DNA from: Protaetiibacter sp.
Lineage (GTDB): Bacteria > Actinomycetota > Actinomycetes > Actinomycetales > Microbacteriaceae
DNA length: 64,000 nt
Assembly: GCA_030150265.1 (NCBI GenBank)
Contig: JASLGG010000027.1
Span: 1-64,000 of the forward strand
Direction of reading: 5' to 3'
The translations under genes and the position numbers were made by a program. A model generated the notes under the pieces. The model was not told where the DNA came from. It saw nothing but the letters and a program-made list of their open reading frames with translations, and did no database searches. Below are positions 16,938-25,101 of this stretch, piece after piece (the stretch's first letter is position 1; each line of letters starts with the position of its first letter).

Positions 16938-17981
16938 ATGGCACAGCCGCCGCAGCGGCCCGGGGTCTCCTACGTCATGCCGGTGCTCAACGAGGTGGGC
17001 TATGTGCGGGCGGCCGTCGAGTCGGTGCTCGCGCAGGGCTATCCGGGGCCGGTCGAGGTGATCCTCGCGCTCGGTCCCTCGACCGACGGGACCACGGATG
17101 TGGTGTCCGCGCTCCTCGAGGAGGACGAGCGCATCCGGGTGGTCGACAACCCCGGCATGGACATCCCGATCGGGCTCAACCTCGCCATCGCGGCGGCACG
17201 CCACCCGGTGATCGTGCGGGTCGACGCCCACAGCGAGCTCTCGCCCGACTACACCGTGCGCGCCGTCGAGACGCTCGCGCGCACCGGCGCGGCGAGCGTC
17301 GGGGGCATCATGGCGGCGGCCGGGCGACCCGGCGTGCAGGCGGCGATCGCGCACGCCTACAACAGCCGCTTCGGCCTCGGCGGCGGCAGCTACCACGACG
17401 ACGACGCGGTCGAGGGGCCGGCGGAGTCGGCCTACCTCGGTGTGATGGATGCGGCGGTGCTCCGTGAGATCGGCGGCTACGACGAGACGCTGCGCCGGGG
17501 CGAGGACTGGGAGCTCAACGACCGGCTTCGGCGCGCGGGACACCTCGTGTGGTTCGACCCCGCCCTCCGGGTGCGCTACTGGCCGAGGTCGAGCTGGGGG
17601 GCCCTCGCGCGTCAGTTCTGGGCCACCGGCGTGTGGCGCGGTGAGCTCGTCAAGCGTCTCGGCGCGCGCAACTCGCTCCGCTACTTCGCCCCGCCGCTGT
17701 TCGTCGTCGACCTCGCGCTGTGCGTGCTCGTCGCGCCGTTCCTGCTGACGGGCCTCGCGAGCGGCTGGCTCGGCTGGCTTCTCGCGCTCGTCTACCTGGG
17801 CCCGGTGCTCTACCTCGCGCTGCTCGTGGTGGCCGCGATCCGCTCGCAGGGCTCGTTCCTCGACCGCCTGCGTTTCGGGGTCTCGATCGGCATCATGCAC
17901 CTCAGCTGGGGCTCGGGCTTCCTCGTCGGCGTCACGCGCGGTGCCCGCGACGCCGTCGACACCTCCCGCACCGAGTCCTAG
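16938..17981 (+). CDS. Glycosyltransferase family 2 with C-terminal membrane segments
   Basis: 347 residues. The N-terminal GT-A domain shows VSYVMPVLNEVGYVRAAV, a DxD-like 'VRVDAHSE' (about residues 92-98) and the acceptor-side motif RRGEDWELNDRLRRAG (about 189-204). Three hydrophobic helices follow at about 250-330, so the enzyme is membrane-attached. It resembles succinoglycan/cell-wall polymer glycosyltransferases and stands beside wall-polymer genes downstream, which suggests a role in envelope glycan assembly. Its stop codon lies in the left 21-bp direct repeat of the GIY-YIG element. Confidence 0.88.
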   Translation: MAQPPQRPGVSYVMPVLNEVGYVRAAVESVLAQGYPGPVEVILALGPSTDGTTDVVSALLEEDERIRVVDNPGMDIPIGLNLAIAAARHPVIVRVDAHSELSPDYTVRAVETLARTGAASVGGIMAAAGRPGVQAAIAHAYNSRFGLGGGSYHDDDAVEGPAESAYLGVMDAAVLREIGGYDETLRRGEDWELNDRLRRAGHLVWFDPALRVRYWPRSSWGALARQFWATGVWRGELVKRLGARNSLRYFAPPLFVVDLALCVLVAPFLLTGLASGWLGWLLALVYLGPVLYLALLVVAAIRSQGSFLDRLRFGVSIGIMHLSWGSGFLVGVTRGARDAVDTSRTES

Positions 17982-17997
17982 AGCCAGCCGGCGTCGA
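17977..17997. repeat. Left 21-bp direct repeat flanking the GIY-YIG element
   Basis: A 21-bp sequence beginning cctagagccagccggc is identical to 18455-18475. The right copy is the genuine 3' end of the TagF-like gene (encoding I-D-A-G-W-L-stop on the minus strand), so the left copy is the extra one. It looks like a target-site duplication. The last five bases (gtcga) may come from microhomology with the element's end, so the duplication is 16-21 bp. Confidence 0.7.
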
Positions 17998-18006
17998 AAC
18001 CCCGTT

Positions 18007-18039
18007 GGTTGAGTAGCGCCGCAGGCGCGTGTCGAAACC
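18007..18039 (+). repeat. Left terminal inverted repeat of GIY-YIG element
   Basis: 33 bp, from ggttgagtagcgcc to gcgtgtcgaaacc, with a palindromic centre (gcgccgcaggcgc). Its reverse complement occurs at 18393-18427. A second short copy of gtcgaaacc lies just outside at 17994-18002. Confidence 0.8.
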
Positions 18040-18078
18040 CCTGTGGATCGTCGAAGCGCCGGCCGCAGCCCACGGGGC

Positions 18079-18454
18079 ATGATCTTCCGCATGACGACCG
18101 GCATGTACATCCTTCGCTGCTCGGACGGCAGCTACTACGTGGGCAGTTCGCGCAACGTCGAGGCGCGGGCGGCACAGCACGCGTCCGGTGCCGGCGCCGC
18201 CTACACCCGCGGACGGCTTCCCATCGAGCTTGTCTTCATGCAGGAGTGCGAGTCGGTCGCTGAGGCCTACGGGCTCGAGAAGAAGGTACAGGGTGGTCGC
18301 GGGCCAAACGCGAAGCGCTCATCCGCGGGGACTTCGCGCTTCTGCCCTCGCTCAGCCGGAGCGCCTACCGCAGAGCGGCGACTCACGGCGCTGGTTTCGA
18401 CACGCGCCCTGCAGGCGCTACTCAACCAGCTGATGCGTCCCGTGAGCAGGCGAC
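18079..18454 (+). pseudogene. GIY-YIG nuclease domain gene, frameshifted
   Basis: From ATG 18079 (ATG 18091 also possible) the frame encodes a GIY-YIG domain: MYILRCSDGSYYVGSS, with the 'MYI..YYVG' two-strand core, a conserved Arg in 'RNVEARAAQH', 'AYTRGRLPIELVF' and the Glu-bearing helix 'AEAYGLEKKVQG'. At about 18291-18295 one base is missing. In the next frame the family's normal continuation appears, WSRAKREALIRGDFALLPSLS. The restored frame then reads into the right inverted repeat (GFDTRPAGATQPA), so the repeat encodes the C-terminal tail. As sequenced, translation leaves the correct frame after about 72 residues. Confidence 0.75.
18393..18427 (-). repeat. Right terminal inverted repeat of GIY-YIG element
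   Basis: 35 bp, ggtttcgacacgcgc to gcgctactcaacc, the inverted partner of 18007-18039. The central cctgcagg makes it internally palindromic. Confidence 0.8.
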
Positions 18455-18475
18455 CCTAGAGCCAGCCGGCGTCGA
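18455..18475. repeat. Right 21-bp direct repeat (end of TagF-like gene)
   Basis: Identical to 17977-17997. Here it forms the last codons and stop of the gene on the minus strand, which identifies this copy as the original target. Confidence 0.7.
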
Positions 18476-21230
18476 TCATGCGCTGCACGACGCGGCGGCC
18501 GGCATCGCCGTCGTCGAGGGGCGTGAAGCGCTCGCGCCAGCGGGCGGCCTGCTGCCGGTAGCGCTCACGGGCGGCATCCGCATCCGCGATCGCGTCGAGC
18601 AGCTCCTCACGGGTGCGCACCACGGGGCCGGGCGCCTCGGCGAGCAGATCGAAGTAGAAGCCGCGCAGGTCCGAGCTGTAGTGGGCGAGATCGGGGGTGA
18701 AGAACACGACGGGCCGGCCGGTCGCCGAGAAGTCGAACATCACGGAGGAGTAGTCGGTGACGAGCACGTCGGCCACCTCGAGCAGATCGGCGACGTTCGG
18801 GTAGCTCGTGACGTCGATGAGCCCGTCGGCCTCGAGGTCGCGTCCGTAGCGCAGGGTGCGCGAGTGGCCGCGCACGAGCAGCACGTGGTCGTCGCCGAGC
18901 TCGCGCGCGAAGCTCGTGAGGTCGAGGTAGTCGACCATCTCGGTGCGGTCATCGCGCCAGGTGGGGGCGTAGAGCACGACCCGCGCGCCCTGCGGGATGC
19001 CGACGGCGCGGCGGATGGCGTCGGCATCCGCACCGGTCACCAGTCGGTCGTTGCGCGGGTAGCCCTCGTCCCAGGTGCCGCGGTGGAAGGCGTAGGCGGA
19101 GCGGAAGATGCGGGCGCTGTAGGCGTTCTGGGCGAGCAGCGCATCCCAGCGGGCGCTCTCGCGGCGCACCGCGATCCGGGTGCGGATGCCGACCCCCGCG
19201 CGGTCGAGGGCGAGGCGCTTGAGCATCGTGCCGTGCCAGGTCTGCAGCACGTGCTGGTGCGGCCGCCTGTGGTAGCGCTTGCGCAGCCAGTCGTTGACGA
19301 TGAGCACCCGTGCCGTGCCGCGCACCCGCCACCACTCGCGGCTGCCCTCGATGAGGCGGACATCGCCCTCGGGCACCGCCACGGAGCCGTCGATGACGCT
19401 CCAGTAGCGGGTGACGTCCGGGCGCATCCTGCGCAGCATCCGGGCGATCCCGAGCGGGTTGTCGGAGGCGGACTGGCCGTAGAAGCTCTCGAGGAAGACC
19501 GCGTCCTCCGGGGCGTGGCGGATGCGTCGGTAGGCGCGCTCGAGGCGTCGCTGGTTGCGTCGGCCGCGCTCGTCGTCGGCGAGCGGCGCGCCGACCCGCA
19601 GCACGAGCCCGCCCGCCGTCGCGTGCAGCTCGGCGCGGAACAGCGGATGCGCGAAGTGCGGTGGCAGCTGCACGTCGACGAGCACACGGCTCGTGGGCAC
19701 CTCGCCGTCGAGCGTCAGGCGGTAGTCGCCCGAGGGGAGAGCAAGGCCGGATGCGCCCCAGCGCTCGAGGAGGAGGGGCAGCCGCACGCTCAGCCCGCCG
19801 CCCGTCACCACCGGAGCATCGACGCGCGCGCGGGCGCCCTCGAGCCGCACCGCGGTCACCGGACGCAGCGGATCGACGACGGTGACGCGCAGGGCCGGCC
19901 CGTCGGCCGCCTCCTCGAAGGCCGCCTCGACGACCCGGGCGCGGGCGAGGCGCCCGTCCGGCACGTGGCCGTCCACTGCCGCGCCGGTGCGCGCGAGGAT
20001 CTCGGCCAGCACCCGCTCGACGGCGCGCCCGTCGAGCCGGTCGACGTGCTCCTCACGCAGCCACGTCGTGTGGTTCGCGATCCGCCGCCCGAGCTCGTCG
20101 TCGCCCCCCGCGGCGTCGAGGTGCTCGAGCACGTGCTGCCAGCTCGCGACGTAGCGGTCGTCGCTGAACACGCGGTAGTTCTCGTAGAGGCCCCGCGCCC
20201 GCGCGTAGAGCTCGACGTCGGGGGCGAGGAAGACGACGGGACCGTCGGTGAGCGCGTAGTCGTAGGCGATCGAGGAGTAGTCGGTGACGAGGGCGTCGAC
20301 GCCGGCGAGCGCGGGCGTGACGTCGACGAGCTCGCGGCTCCCGAGCATCCGGATGCGGTCGGATGTCGTCGGTCCTCCCGCGTAGTCGCCGAGCCCGAGC
20401 GGATGCGCCCGCACGAGAAGCACCGCGTCGCGCGCCTCGAGCCAGCGGGCGATCATCGCCCACTCCTCGAGTGTCGGCGCACCCGGATCGTTCGCCCCGT
20501 CGCGCCAGGTGGGGGCGTAGAGCACGACGCGGGTGGCGGCGTCGATCGGGCCGACCGCGGCGGCGAGCAGCCCCCGCCCGGCCGCGCGCACCTCGGCCGC
20601 GGGGCGGTTGAGCAGGGCGTCGTCGCGGATGTCGCCGAGTGCCACGACGCGCGAGGGGGGAACGCCGAAAGCGGTCGCGATGCGCGGCGCCACGAGCTCC
20701 GACGCGACCGGGAACAGGTCGATCCCGCGACCGGCGAAGCGGTAGGCGCGGGCGAGCAGCGCGCGCACGGCGCGATGGTCGGGCACGCCGCGGATGCGCA
20801 GCGCCGCGGGGGAGTCGAGGTGCAGCTTCTTGAGCGGGATGCCGTGCCACAGTTGCACGACGAAGGCGCCGCTCGTCGCGTAGCGGTTCACGTCGCCGAA
20901 GCCGTGGGTCACGACGAGCACGCGCGCACGGAGGGTCAGCCAGAACCCCCGTGCGGAGTGCTTGGCGACCGCGTCGAGACCGAGGGCATGCGCGTCGGCC
21001 AGCTCCGCATCCGTCGCCGCGAGCCACACCAGCCGGGTGGTGCCGCCGAGCCGTTCGCGGGCGCCGAGGTGGAGCGGCAGCGCGCCCTCGCCGAGGCCGA
21101 TGCCGCATCCGAACACCCACAGTCGGGCGCTGCGCGGCACGAGCAGTGCGGCGAGGGCTCCGAGCGCGTAGAGCGGCAGACGGAGCAGCTTCCGGGCGTT
21201 GCCGGCGCCGAAGGTGAAGGTCGCCGGCAC
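18456..21230 (-). CDS. Tandem two-domain CDP-glycerol glycerophosphotransferase-like (TagF-type) protein
   Basis: 924 residues with two TagF-type GT-B modules. Module 1 (about 75-410): VVQLWHGIPLKKL, VVLYAPTWRDG, VRAHPLGL, VTDYSSIAYDYA. Module 2 (about 560-910): LQTWHGTMLKRL, VVLYAPTWRDDR, VRGHSRTL, VTDYSSVMFDFS. A beta-rich linker (about 430-540) joins them. Each module keeps the His of the WHG motif and the DYSS phosphate-binding motif, so both could be active in transferring glycerol/ribitol-phosphate-like units to a wall polymer. GTG start at 21230. Convergent towards the glycosyltransferase, with the GIY-YIG element in between. Confidence 0.85.
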   Translation of the reverse strand: MPATFTFGAGNARKLLRLPLYALGALAALLVPRSARLWVFGCGIGLGEGALPLHLGARERLGGTTRLVWLAATDAELADAHALGLDAVAKHSARGFWLTLRARVLVVTHGFGDVNRYATSGAFVVQLWHGIPLKKLHLDSPAALRIRGVPDHRAVRALLARAYRFAGRGIDLFPVASELVAPRIATAFGVPPSRVVALGDIRDDALLNRPAAEVRAAGRGLLAAAVGPIDAATRVVLYAPTWRDGANDPGAPTLEEWAMIARWLEARDAVLLVRAHPLGLGDYAGGPTTSDRIRMLGSRELVDVTPALAGVDALVTDYSSIAYDYALTDGPVVFLAPDVELYARARGLYENYRVFSDDRYVASWQHVLEHLDAAGGDDELGRRIANHTTWLREEHVDRLDGRAVERVLAEILARTGAAVDGHVPDGRLARARVVEAAFEEAADGPALRVTVVDPLRPVTAVRLEGARARVDAPVVTGGGLSVRLPLLLERWGASGLALPSGDYRLTLDGEVPTSRVLVDVQLPPHFAHPLFRAELHATAGGLVLRVGAPLADDERGRRNQRRLERAYRRIRHAPEDAVFLESFYGQSASDNPLGIARMLRRMRPDVTRYWSVIDGSVAVPEGDVRLIEGSREWWRVRGTARVLIVNDWLRKRYHRRPHQHVLQTWHGTMLKRLALDRAGVGIRTRIAVRRESARWDALLAQNAYSARIFRSAYAFHRGTWDEGYPRNDRLVTGADADAIRRAVGIPQGARVVLYAPTWRDDRTEMVDYLDLTSFARELGDDHVLLVRGHSRTLRYGRDLEADGLIDVTSYPNVADLLEVADVLVTDYSSVMFDFSATGRPVVFFTPDLAHYSSDLRGFYFDLLAEAPGPVVRTREELLDAIADADAARERYRQQAARWRERFTPLDDGDAGRRVVQRMIDAGWL

Positions 21231-21243
21231 GGCTCCGATTCTG

Positions 21244-21648
21244 TCATGCGCGGGTGAGCACGAAGTGCCTTCCCGAGAGCTGCGTCGGCTCGATGCGGAT
21301 CCAGATCGGCTTGTCGGTGGCGAGCTGGTTGCGCAGGCCCACCCGCTCGGCCTCGGCGATCTCCGCCGGGCTGGTCAGCATCCGGGCGCGGCCCTTCAGC
21401 ACGACGCTCCAGGCGAACCCCGTCTCGCGGGCGTCGATCTCGAACGCGACATCCGGGTTCACCGTGAGCTCGAGCAGCTTCGAGCCGGGGGCGGTGCGCA
21501 GCAGCAGGGTGCGGTCCCAGGCGATGTAGTTCAGCGGGGTGATGTCCATCACGCCGAGAGCGTTCGTCGCGAGGCGGCCGAAGTGCTCGCGCTCGAGGAG
21601 CGCCCAGCACTGGTCGTCGGACAGGCGGGTGACGGGGGAGGGGGTCAT
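21244..21648 (-). CDS. Pyridoxamine 5'-phosphate oxidase-like flavin-binding protein
   Basis: 134 residues. The opening MTRLSDDQCWALLEREHFGRLA-type sequence, 'DITPLNYIAWDRTLLLRTAPGSKLLEL' and 'PDVAFEID' are typical of the small split-barrel, FMN/F420-binding family (nitroreductase/PPOX-like) common in actinobacteria. The start is ATG 21648. It probably uses a flavin to reduce or bind small molecules; substrate unknown. It lies 13 bp upstream of the tandem TagF-like gene on the same strand. Confidence 0.8.
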   Translation of the reverse strand: MTPSPVTRLSDDQCWALLEREHFGRLATNALGVMDITPLNYIAWDRTLLLRTAPGSKLLELTVNPDVAFEIDARETGFAWSVVLKGRARMLTSPAEIAEAERVGLRNQLATDKPIWIRIEPTQLSGRHFVLTRA

Positions 21649-21797
21649 CCTCCCATCCGAGCGGACGGATGCGAGGGTGGCGAGAGCCGAAGGTCCCGCC
21701 GCAACCGAACGGTAACGATGCGCGCGGAAGGCGGGATGCGTCCCGAGCGGACTGGTGTAATGGACCCCGGCGCGGAGCGCCCGGGAAGGATGTCACA

Positions 21798-23099
21798 GTG
21801 GGTCTCGCGAGCGATCTGAAGGCCGCGCAGAAGGTGCTCGGCAACGCCGTCCGTTCGCGCAGCAACCGCCGCGAGCTCGCGCGGCGCATCGAGGCAGAGG
21901 GCACGGGCGAGCCGCCCGCGGTGCACATCGCGGTCTACTTCGCGGACACGCGCGTGAACCTGTACCAGATGCGCCAGTGGTACGAGCCGCTCGCGGAGCT
22001 CGCGCAGACGCATCCGGTCGCGATCCTCACCCGCAGCCCGGGAGCGACGCTCACCCTCAAGGACGAGTCGCCGGTGCCGGTCGTGTACTGCCGCCGGGTC
22101 ACCGACCTCGAGGAGTTCGTGGGGCGGCACGACGTGCGCATCGTGTTCTACGTCAACCAGAACACCAAGAACTTCCAGATGTTCCGGTACGGCCGCATGT
22201 GGCACGTGTTCATCAACCACGGCGAGTCGGACAAGATGTACATGACGACGAACCAGTTCAAGGCCTACGACTACGCGCTGGTCGCCGGGCAGGCCGCCAT
22301 CGACCGGCTCTCGAAGAAGCTGTGGGGCTACGACGCCGAGACGAAGGCGATCCCGATCGGGCGTCCGCAGGCCGACCACTTCGCGGGGGAGGTGCCCTAT
22401 CCCCGCGATGGCCGCACGGTGGTGCTCTACGCGCCGACCTGGGAGGGCGACCGCCCGGCAGCCGCCTACGGCTCGATCGCCTCTCACGGCGTCGCGCTCG
22501 CGGATGCGGTGCTCGCATCGCCCGAGCACCGGCTCGTGTACCGGCCGCATCCGCGTTCCGGTGTCATCGACCCGGAGTACGCCGCCGCCAACCAGCGCAT
22601 CATCGCGGCGATCGCTGCGGCGAACGCGGCGGATCCGACCGCCCAGCACGTCTACGACGACGGCCCGCAGCTCGGCTGGCAGCTCGCGGATGCGGATGTC
22701 GCCATCAGCGACATCTCGGCGATGGTCTACGACCGGCTCGCCGTGGGCCGGCCGATCCTCGTGACGCGCCCGGCGTCGCCGGATGCGGAGGTCGACGAGC
22801 AGGGCTACCTCGGCGCCGCCGAGTGGCTGCGGGCTGCCGATGCGCCCGACGTGCTCGCTGCTGTGGAACGCGTGCTCAACGACCCGGATGCCCGTTCCAC
22901 CCTCGCTTTCTGGTCGAACCACCACTTCGGCGACACGAGCCCCGGTGCCGCGACCGCGCGCTTCCACGAGGCGGTCGATCGTCTCATCGCCGAGTGGGAG
23001 CGCTACGCAGCGCTCCACGAGGGCGACCCGCGGGTCTCCGAGTCGGACCCGTTCGACGACGATGAGGACGACGAGGGGATGCCGTCGTCGGACGACTGA
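21798..23099 (+). CDS. CDP-glycerol glycerophosphotransferase-like (single TagF module)
   Basis: 433 residues from GTG 21798, preceded by ggaagga; the frame opens further upstream but without a ribosome site. Motifs: VFINHGESDKMYM in place of the WHG motif, VVLYAPTWEGDRP, VYRPHPRSG, DVAISDISAMVYDRLAVGRPILVT. The TagF fold is clear, but 'NHGE' and 'SDIS' deviate from the canonical HG and TDYSS, so specificity may differ from the tandem neighbour. The C-terminal 20 residues are very acidic (DPFDDDEDDE). No membrane helix; it likely acts at the inner face of the membrane on lipid-linked acceptors. Confidence 0.8.
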   Translation: MGLASDLKAAQKVLGNAVRSRSNRRELARRIEAEGTGEPPAVHIAVYFADTRVNLYQMRQWYEPLAELAQTHPVAILTRSPGATLTLKDESPVPVVYCRRVTDLEEFVGRHDVRIVFYVNQNTKNFQMFRYGRMWHVFINHGESDKMYMTTNQFKAYDYALVAGQAAIDRLSKKLWGYDAETKAIPIGRPQADHFAGEVPYPRDGRTVVLYAPTWEGDRPAAAYGSIASHGVALADAVLASPEHRLVYRPHPRSGVIDPEYAAANQRIIAAIAAANAADPTAQHVYDDGPQLGWQLADADVAISDISAMVYDRLAVGRPILVTRPASPDAEVDEQGYLGAAEWLRAADAPDVLAAVERVLNDPDARSTLAFWSNHHFGDTSPGAATARFHEAVDRLIAEWERYAALHEGDPRVSESDPFDDDEDDEGMPSSDD

Positions 23100-23105
23100 G
23101 GCGCG

Positions 23106-23435
23106 TCAGCCGAAGAGCTCGCGCGTCGCCTCGCGGAGCCGTGTCGTGGTCGCATCGGTGAGCCGCCCGACCGTACGGATCGCGATGTCGGCACTCGCCG
23201 TGAAGAGCTTGTTCGGGCGCGCATAGCTCACCCGCTCGAGATTGCCGGTCGCGAAGTCCTCGTCGAGAATGCGGATGGCGCGAAGGCTCGACCACCGTCG
23301 CGACGTGATCTGGCAGAGGATGATGTCGCCGTGTTCGGCGATGGCCAGCACAGCTGCGGGGCGTCGACGCGACCCGCTGAGATCGCTGAACGGGAAGGGG
23401 ACCACCACGACGTCGCCGATCACAGGTGTCGCCAT
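23106..23435 (-). CDS. MazF/PemK-type toxin (endoribonuclease)
   Basis: 109 residues from ATG 23435. The opening GDVVVVPFPFSDLSGSRRRPAAVLA is the standard MazF/PemK fold signature, with RRP and the conserved Thr/Ser in 'ILCQITSRR'. It is expected to cleave mRNA at short motifs. It is preceded by and overlaps (16 bp) an AbrB-type antitoxin gene, the usual order. It ends seven bases from the convergent TagF-like gene. Confidence 0.85.
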   Translation of the reverse strand: MATPVIGDVVVVPFPFSDLSGSRRRPAAVLAIAEHGDIILCQITSRRWSSLRAIRILDEDFATGNLERVSYARPNKLFTASADIAIRTVGRLTDATTTRLREATRELFG

Positions 23436-23647
23436 GCGGCGTCCTCCTCTGCGCGTTCCCAGTCTGCCAGCGCGCCGCTCGACATCGTGAGCAGCAGCCC
23501 GCCGGTCTGGGGCTCGACGGATGAGATGCGGATCTCGCCGTCGACGACGCGGAGTTCCACGTCGTCGGTGAGCTCCGCCTCCTCGATCATCGCCTTCGGG
23601 ATGCGAACGCCGCGGGAGTTGCCGATGCGCACCAGCTTGCCTCTCAT
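23420..23647 (-). CDS. MazE/AbrB-type antitoxin
   Basis: 75 residues from ATG 23647. The N-terminal swapped-hairpin DNA-binding domain reads KLVRIGNSRGVRIPKAMIEEA and is classic AbrB/MazE. The C-terminal part (from about 50) should bind the toxin. It should autoregulate the operon. The start is 24 bp from the divergent gene at 23672, so the short intergenic segment probably holds the operator. Confidence 0.85.
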   Translation of the reverse strand: MRGKLVRIGNSRGVRIPKAMIEEAELTDDVELRVVDGEIRISSVEPQTGGLLLTMSSGALADWERAEEDAAWRHL

Positions 23648-23671
23648 GTGACCACAGTGTAATCACGTGTC

Positions 23672-24270
23672 ATGAGAACGATCGACGACGGCGACTTCGA
23701 CACCCTGCAGTTCGAGACCCCCGGAAGCGAGGGGGAGCGTAACCGGCGTATCGCCGATACCACGATCGAGTGGGTCGACCATCCGGAGCAGTACGCGCTC
23801 GTGCCGCCCCTGCGCGCCACGCACATGCTGCTCGTCGCTGCGGAGTATCTCGAGATGGACGGGGCGTTCGAGGAGGCGGTCGCGCTCGCCGAGCGGGCAG
23901 CAGCGCACCCGAGTGCGGAACCAGGTGAGGCAGCCCCCACCTTGGTTGGTATCCATCTCGCGCGCGACGACCTCGACGCCGTGACCGCGTTACTCGCGGA
24001 CTACCGGCGCCGGGGAGCAGTCACTGGGGAGCTGGCCGCGCAGATCGCCGACGTGCTCGAGGGCCGCCCCCACCTGTCCGACGAGGACGATCAGGTGCTC
24101 GCCTTGGCCGAACGGTGGGCGTCGATCGCGATCCGGCTCATCGAGCAGACGGGGAGGGCGAGTGGGTCTACCTGCAGGCGCTCGGTACCCGCTACCGTGC
24201 CCGCCGTGACCGAGGGCTGGCGCTGGATGGGCTGGACGAGCAGCACCTCGAGGGGCTTCGCGAGGGGTAG
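23672..24270 (+). pseudogene. TPR-like cytosolic protein, frameshifted near the C-terminus
   Basis: From ATG 23672 the sequence is a helical, TPR-like protein ('ATHMLLVAAEYLEMDGAFEEAVALAERAAAHPS', then a second helical pair). At about 24151-24157, in a ggggaggg run, the frame breaks. One frame over, the natural end appears: GEWVYLQALGTRYRARRDRGLALDGL, stopping at 24268-24270. Insertion of one G restores a protein of about 199 residues. The unshifted frame runs on to 24481 with composition unlike a protein. Either a real mutation or a homopolymer sequencing error. Function unknown; similar proteins occur near SEC-C-type proteins, but no motif is left to prove it here. Confidence 0.6.
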
Positions 24271-24392
24271 TGGACAGTTCGAGTGCGGTGGGTCTGCAAC
24301 GCGACGCTCGGAACTGTGTGGAGAGGCCTGGTGCGTCGGGGAAGGTCATGAGAGACTGAGACGTCGGCCCATCGCGGTGGTGTCCGAAAGTG

Positions 24393-24427
24393 AACCCGGG
24401 AGTTCCCGCAGTGGCGGGGCCCGGGTT
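24393..24427. terminator. Hairpin between convergent genes
   Basis: aacccggg 24393-24400 pairs with cccgggtt 24420-24427, and flanking gaaa/tttc bases nearly extend the stem. It lies between the frameshifted gene and the convergent DUF3800-like gene. The rest of 24271-24435 shows no gene. Confidence 0.4.
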
Positions 24428-24435
24428 TCGCGCCG

Positions 24436-24999
24436 TCAGGGGTGCACCAGGGTGACGCAATCTCCGAGCCCTGTCAGATAGCGGGGATCGCCGTTGCGGG
24501 CCTGGACGATGGCGCCGCACACGACATCAGAGATCCACAACAGCGGCTCCTCGGGGCCGGCCCGATGCTCGATCCGCAGCGGAGCCGTGACAAGGCGGCG
24601 TGCTCGCGCGGTGTCGAGGTGAGCCCGATCGCGCGTGTCGTTGGCGGCGCCCCGGGACTCGAGGGCGACGCGGTGGACATCGAGCATCTGCAACTCGACG
24701 ATCAGCCGTTCCATGGTGAGGCGACGACGACGCTCAAGCGGGGTGTCGGAATGGGTACGGGTGACGACCGCGATCGACGGCAGGTCGAATGAGCGCACCT
24801 GTTCGATCAGCAGAAGCCGTCTCTTGACGCCCTCGGTGTCATGCCAATGCACCTTCCGCTGCCAGCGTTGTCGAAGGCGCGCGAGTGCCGTCCGCACCTC
24901 ATCTTCCCGCGAAGCCTCGACCAATACCGCGCTGAGGATGTAGACCCCGGGGTCGGTGTTCTCACGTGATGCGGACTCGTCGACGAAGGCGGTGCGCAT
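24436..24999 (-). CDS. DUF3800-like protein (predicted RNase H-like fold)
   Basis: 187 residues from ATG 24999. The first residues, MRTAFVDESA with an early D-E-S, then 'YILSAVLVE', and the later 'LLWISDVVCGAIVQARNGD', match the DUF3800 pattern in which an N-terminal Asp/Glu and a late Asp form an RNase H-like metal site. DUF3800 genes are often found in mobile and defence contexts, and this one lies beside MazEF and a restriction-modification enzyme. Biochemical role unknown. An in-frame extension to 25068 is open but has no ribosome site. Confidence 0.7.
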   Translation of the reverse strand: MRTAFVDESASRENTDPGVYILSAVLVEASREDEVRTALARLRQRWQRKVHWHDTEGVKRRLLLIEQVRSFDLPSIAVVTRTHSDTPLERRRRLTMERLIVELQMLDVHRVALESRGAANDTRDRAHLDTARARRLVTAPLRIEHRAGPEEPLLWISDVVCGAIVQARNGDPRYLTGLGDCVTLVHP

Positions 25000-25101
25000 C
25001 CCAGCGAGCGTAGAGCGTCGTATTCCCGTGGGCGCACGGTTCTCCACAGCTGACCGATGGCGGAACACCGCGGGATGGCGTATCGAAGCGGCGTGCGCGT
25101 C

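Larger units (their letters stand above)
17998..18454 (+). mobile_element. Small GIY-YIG nuclease element with terminal inverted repeats
   Basis: A 457-bp segment bounded by the 21-bp direct repeats. It carries near-terminal inverted repeats: 18007-18039 and the complement of 18393-18427, which differ only by two indels in the middle. The repeats contain the arms ggttgagtagcgcc and gcgcgtgtcgaaacc. The only gene inside is a GIY-YIG nuclease, now frameshifted. The organisation (nuclease gene, inverted ends, target duplication) is that of an autonomous or formerly autonomous mobile element. I know of no named element class with this architecture. Confidence 0.6.

Noticed and set aside
18681..21257. 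858-codon open frame opposite the tandem TagF-like gene
   Set aside because: Composition (Val/Asp/Gly/His-rich, repetitive) is that of a complementary-strand shadow; the minus-strand gene has complete TagF motifs.
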